Shown here piece by piece: positions 33,188 through 36,233 of a stretch of 36,233 bases of DNA. Below the pieces are notes generated by a model that saw nothing but the letters and a program-made list of their open reading frames with translations, was not told where the DNA came from and made no database searches. How positions within the stretch are numbered: the first letter of the stretch is position 1; every line of letters starts with the position of its first letter. Source of the DNA: Lysobacter arseniciresistens ZS79 (GTDB lineage Bacteria > Pseudomonadota > Gammaproteobacteria > Xanthomonadales > Xanthomonadaceae); the NCBI RefSeq assembly GCF_000768335.1, contig NZ_AVPT01000027.1, positions 1 to 36,233 of the forward strand, read 5' to 3'. Position numbers and translations under genes: made by a program.

Positions 33188-34930
33188 ATGTCCCGCATCC
33201 CGCTCCTGCCCGCCACCTCGATGGTGGCCGCCGCGCTGGTCCTGGCGGCCTGCGACCGCCCGGCCGAACCCGCGACCACGCCGGCCGCCGGTGCCGACGC
33301 CACCGCCCCGGCCGCCACCGCCGAGTTCGAGCCCTCCATCAACGCCGGCGACTTCGCCGCCCACGTCGAGCGGCTCGCCTCCGACGAGTTCGCCGGCCGC
33401 GCGCCGGGCAGCGTCGGCGAGGAAAAGACCGTCGCCTACCTGGTCGAGCAGTTCGAGCGCCTCGGCCTGCAGCCGGGCAACGGCGACAGCTACCTGCAGA
33501 CGGTGCCGATGGTGGAGACCACCGCCGACCCCGCCGGCACCCGCATGACCCTGACCATCGACGGCGAGCCGCGCGAGCTCGAATACGGCGACGAGATGGT
33601 GGTCGGCACCCGCACCGGCCAGGCCAGGATCGACATCGACGACAGCCCGCTGGTGTTCGTCGGCTACGGCGTCAACGCGCCGGAGCTGGGCTGGAACGAC
33701 TACGCCGGCCTCGACGTCAAGGGCAAGACGGTGGTCATCCTGATCAACGACCCGGGCTTCCACTCGCAGGACGCCGAGCTGTTCGAAGGCAAGCGGATGA
33801 CCTACTACGGCCGCTGGACCTACAAGTACGAAGAGGCCGCCCGCCAGGGCGCCGCCGCGGCGCTGATCGTCCACGACACCGCCGGCGCCTCCTACGGCTG
33901 GGACGTGGTGGAGAACTCCTGGACCGGCCCGCAGTTCGACCTGCCGGCCAAGGACGATCCCGAGCCGCGCCTGCCCGCGCAGGGCTGGCTCACCGCCGAC
34001 GTCGCCCGCGAGTTGATGGCCGGCAGCGGCCAGGACCTCGACGCGCTGTACCGGGCGGCCAACCGCAAGGGCTTCAAGGCGGTCGAGCTGGACGCGACGA
34101 TGTCGCTCGAACTGGCCAGCACGAGTTCCGAGAAGTCGTCGCAGAACGTGATCGCCAGGCTGCCCGGCAGCACCCGTCCGGACGAGGCGGTGATCTACAT
34201 GGGCCACTGGGACCACCTCGGCGACCACGGCGACGAGGGCGGGGCCGACGCCGCCGCGGACAGCATCTACAACGGCGCGATCGACAACGCCACCGGCATC
34301 GCCGGCATCCTCGAGATCGCCGAAGCCTTCGTCGCCCAGGAGCCGGCGCCGGAGCGCTCGGTGCTGTTCCTCGCGGTGACGCTTGAGGAGTCCGGCCTGC
34401 TCGGTTCGAAGTACTACGTCGCCCACCCGAGCGTGCCGCTCGACCAGACCGTGGCGGTGATCAACCTCGACGCGATGCCGGTGATCGGCAAGACCCGCGA
34501 CATCACCGTCGTCGGCCTCGGCAACTCCGAGCTGGAGGACGTGCTGCGCGAGGTCGCGACCGCGCAGGACCGCGAGCTGCGCGCCGAGGCGACGCCGGAA
34601 AGCGGCTTCTACTTCCGCTCCGACCACTTCAACTTCGCCAAGGCCGGCGTGCCGGCGCTGTACGCCAAGGGCGGCGACGAGCTGGTCGAGGGCGGCAGCG
34701 AGGCCGGCAAGCAGGCGCACCTGGACTACCGCGACAACCGTTACCACAAGCCGTCCGACGAGTTCGACCCGTCGTGGAACATGGACGGCGTGGTGCAGGA
34801 CCTCGAAGCGCTGTACGGGGTCGGCCGCGTGCTGGCCGGCGGCGATGCCTGGCCCAACTGGTACGAAGGCAACGCATTCCGCGCCGCGCGCGAGAAGATG
34901 ATGTCGGCCAGGGCGGAGGGCGGCGGCTGA
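33188..34930 (+). CDS. M28-family zinc aminopeptidase lipoprotein with PA domain
   Basis: This is a 580-residue peptidase. A lipoprotein signal has the lipobox LAAC at Cys22 with Asp23 next, the residue that in E. coli keeps lipoproteins in the inner membrane. A PA-like insert (about 155-290, VFVGYGVNAPELGWNDYAGL) precedes or interrupts the M28 domain. Zinc ligands are His340 (MGHWDHLGDHG), bridging Asp366 (NGAIDNATG), Glu401 with catalytic Glu400 (LEESGLLG), Asp428 (NLDAMP) and His520 (YHKPSDEF). It should release N-terminal residues from peptides in the periplasm. GGAGG (33179-33183) is four bases from ATG. A strong terminator follows, so it is probably a single-gene unit. Confidence 0.94.
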   Translation: MSRIPLLPATSMVAAALVLAACDRPAEPATTPAAGADATAPAATAEFEPSINAGDFAAHVERLASDEFAGRAPGSVGEEKTVAYLVEQFERLGLQPGNGDSYLQTVPMVETTADPAGTRMTLTIDGEPRELEYGDEMVVGTRTGQARIDIDDSPLVFVGYGVNAPELGWNDYAGLDVKGKTVVILINDPGFHSQDAELFEGKRMTYYGRWTYKYEEAARQGAAAALIVHDTAGASYGWDVVENSWTGPQFDLPAKDDPEPRLPAQGWLTADVARELMAGSGQDLDALYRAANRKGFKAVELDATMSLELASTSSEKSSQNVIARLPGSTRPDEAVIYMGHWDHLGDHGDEGGADAAADSIYNGAIDNATGIAGILEIAEAFVAQEPAPERSVLFLAVTLEESGLLGSKYYVAHPSVPLDQTVAVINLDAMPVIGKTRDITVVGLGNSELEDVLREVATAQDRELRAEATPESGFYFRSDHFNFAKAGVPALYAKGGDELVEGGSEAGKQAHLDYRDNRYHKPSDEFDPSWNMDGVVQDLEALYGVGRVLAGGDAWPNWYEGNAFRAAREKMMSARAEGGG

Positions 34931-34954
34931 CGGTCGCCCTTCTTCGCGGCACAG

Positions 34955-34985
34955 CGACGGCGCCTGCGGGCGCCGTCGTCGTTTT
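34955..34985 (+). terminator. Intrinsic terminator after the M28 peptidase gene
   Basis: CGACGGCGCC (34955-34964) pairs with GGCGCCGTCG (34969-34978) around a TGCG loop and is followed by TCGTTTT. Confidence 0.85.
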
Positions 34986-35023
34986 CGGCTAGGCTGTCGC
35001 GGACAATCAACGAGGGCCCCGCC

Positions 35024-35419
35024 ATGACGTTAGCGACCGCCTACTGGTGCGTGCTGATCGCCGCACTGCTGCCGTATGTCTGGACGGTGGTCGCCAAGAC
35101 CGGCGGCAGCCGTTTCGACAACCGCGATCCGCGCGGCTGGATCGCCCGCCAGGACAACCCCCGCACCGTGCGGGCCAACGCGGCGCAACTGAACGCGTTC
35201 GAGGCGTTCGCACCGTTCGCCGCCGGCGTCGTGCTGGCGCAGCTGGCCGGCGTCGAGGAATCGCTGGTCGCCCTGCTCGCCGTCGCCTTCGTCATCGCGC
35301 GGGTCCTGCATGGCGTCGCCTACCTCGCCAATCTGGCGACCCTGCGCAGCCTGATCTGGGCCGCAGGGCTTGCATGCGTGGTCGCGTTGCTCGTGCTCGC
35401 CGCACTGGCGATCCGCTGA
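35024..35419 (+). CDS. MAPEG-family membrane protein
   Basis: This is a 131-residue protein with four hydrophobic helices: AYWCVLIAALLPYVWTVVAK, AFEAFAPFAAGVVLAQLAG, LVALLAVAFVIARVLHGVAY and SLIWAAGLACVVALLVLAAL. The loop with RQDNPRTVRANAAQLNAFEAF and the RVLHGVAYL helix are typical of MAPEG proteins (microsomal glutathione S-transferase relatives). Many bacterial members have no tested activity; glutathione- or lipid-peroxide-related roles are only suggested. GAGG about eight bases ahead supports the ATG. It follows the M28 terminator and its stop is 15 bases before the dioxygenase start, so these two may be one unit. Confidence 0.88.
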   Translation: MTLATAYWCVLIAALLPYVWTVVAKTGGSRFDNRDPRGWIARQDNPRTVRANAAQLNAFEAFAPFAAGVVLAQLAGVEESLVALLAVAFVIARVLHGVAYLANLATLRSLIWAAGLACVVALLVLAALAIR

Positions 35420-35434
35420 CCGGGGCCGCCGACG

Positions 35435-36190
35435 GTGGAGCCGGACAGTAGCGGGCTGGAGCGGTTTCGCCGCCTGGTCCGGCGCGACGGGTTCGCGTTC
35501 GCGGGGGCCGACGAGGTGGATCCGCTGCTCGACGCCCTCGGCGGGCTTGAGGACTGGGCGGACTTCGCCGCGAGCTGGGACCGCCTCGAGCCGGACCGGT
35601 ATTTGATCGCCACCGGTCGGCGCAGACGCCGTCGGCACGCGGTGTTCGCGTGGGACGAGGCCGGCCCGCGCAACGAGGGGACCGGGCTCCGACGCCTGCC
35701 GCCGCAACCGCACTTCCAGACCACCGTCCACAACCCGCTGCAGGGCGGGATCGAGCGCTGGTTCGCGCCGATGGAGGAGGTTGCCGTCGGCTCCAGTTTC
35801 CACACGCTCGCCCGGTTGGGGGCCTCGGTGTTCGAGGCCCTGGACGGGCGCGCGTCGACACCCTGGTTCATCGAGGCGCACCAGTTCCGGATCGAGGCCG
35901 CGCCCGGGCAGGCCGGCGAACCGACACCCGAGGGCATGCACCGCGACGGCGTCGATTACGTGCTGGTGGCGATGATCGCCCGCCACAACATCGAGCGCGG
36001 CACGACTTCGATCCACGCACCCGACCGCACGACGCTGGGCAGTTTCACCCTGACCCGGCCACGCGACATCGCACTGGTGGACGACCACCGCGTGCTCCAC
36101 GGCGTGACCGCGGTGACCCCGCGCGACCCGGCGGCGGCGGCGCACCGCGACGTACTGGTGCTGACCTACCGGCGCCGGCCCTCGGCCTGA
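35435..36190 (+). CDS. 2-oxoglutarate/Fe(II) dioxygenase, free amino acid hydroxylase type (PF10014-like)
   Basis: This is a 251-residue cytoplasmic enzyme. The iron facial triad is His169 and Asp171 in PEGMHRDGVDYV plus His222 in VLHGVTAV; Arg238 in HRDVLVLTYRR suits binding of the 2-oxoglutarate carboxylate. The stretch IEAHQFRIEA before the triad and the PEG.H.DG motif match the family of Bacillus L-isoleucine 4-hydroxylase, which hydroxylates free aliphatic amino acids. The substrate here is unknown. The GTG start at 35435 gives a compact N-terminus; I see no strong Shine-Dalgarno sequence, and coupling with the MAPEG gene 15 bases upstream could help. The last 43 bases of the window after it hold nothing recognisable. 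Confidence 0.88.
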   Translation: MEPDSSGLERFRRLVRRDGFAFAGADEVDPLLDALGGLEDWADFAASWDRLEPDRYLIATGRRRRRRHAVFAWDEAGPRNEGTGLRRLPPQPHFQTTVHNPLQGGIERWFAPMEEVAVGSSFHTLARLGASVFEALDGRASTPWFIEAHQFRIEAAPGQAGEPTPEGMHRDGVDYVLVAMIARHNIERGTTSIHAPDRTTLGSFTLTRPRDIALVDDHRVLHGVTAVTPRDPAAAAHRDVLVLTYRRRPSA

Positions 36191-36233
36191 CACGCCGCGC
36201 ATATTCCGGCCCCGCATGCCCCCGGCGCCGCAA

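Overview
The window is about 36 kb of very GC-rich chromosomal DNA from a gammaproteobacterium. It is most likely a member of the Xanthomonadaceae/Lysobacteraceae such as Lysobacter or Luteimonas. The grounds are a GTAG-type REP pair (GTAGGAGCGAC...), the algR-hemC pair, an rpsU-yqeY-yihY-dnaG series, an aa3 oxidase cluster of ctaC-ctaD-small ORF-ctaG-ctaE with DUF2909/SURF1/ctaA/ctaB next to it, and a PutA without an N-terminal DNA-binding domain. The genus is an inference. It looks like core chromosome: I see no phage, transposase, CRISPR array, tRNA or rRNA.

Layout. 1-3.99 kb: a cut membrane protein, an inverted REP pair, a patatin-like hydrolase with a WYL regulator (minus strand), then a LolA-like periplasmic protein and a DUF481-like outer-membrane protein (plus strand). 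4.0-7.6 kb, minus strand: a lipid-anchored patatin-like protein, a carboxylesterase, an AlgR-type LytTR response regulator and hemC. 7.7-12.1 kb, plus strand: the remains of the macromolecular-synthesis operon (rpsU, yqeY, a YihY-family membrane protein, dnaG), then a lipoprotein; rpoD does not follow.

12.2-22.0 kb, mostly minus strand: the cytochrome c oxidase region. ctaC, ctaD, a 44-residue membrane protein, ctaG and ctaE encode and assemble the aa3 oxidase. SURF1, an SCO-like thioredoxin-fold protein, ctaA and ctaB supply heme A and copper assembly. A ClC-type chloride channel gene overlaps the end of ctaB and is broken by an internal deletion with frameshift. A DUF2909 gene lies inside the region on the opposite strand.

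22.4-27.1 kb: putA (proline to glutamate) and fadL (long-chain fatty acid uptake) converge on a shared bidirectional terminator. 27.3-32.3 kb: a rhomboid protease facing the gpmI-envC-S41 protease group, which links glycolysis with cell-envelope processing. 32.4-36.2 kb, plus strand: an exported protein built of 18-19-residue VNGSI repeats, an M28 lipoprotein peptidase, a MAPEG-family membrane protein and a 2-oxoglutarate/Fe(II) dioxygenase of the free amino acid hydroxylase type.

The strongest points for follow-up are the disrupted ClC gene, the exported repeat protein (a likely bactofilin-like beta-helix), the 44-residue protein coupled to ctaG, the SCO-like protein without the usual histidine, and possible leaderless starts for hemC and the esterase. 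I did not find a clear new defence or biosynthetic system.
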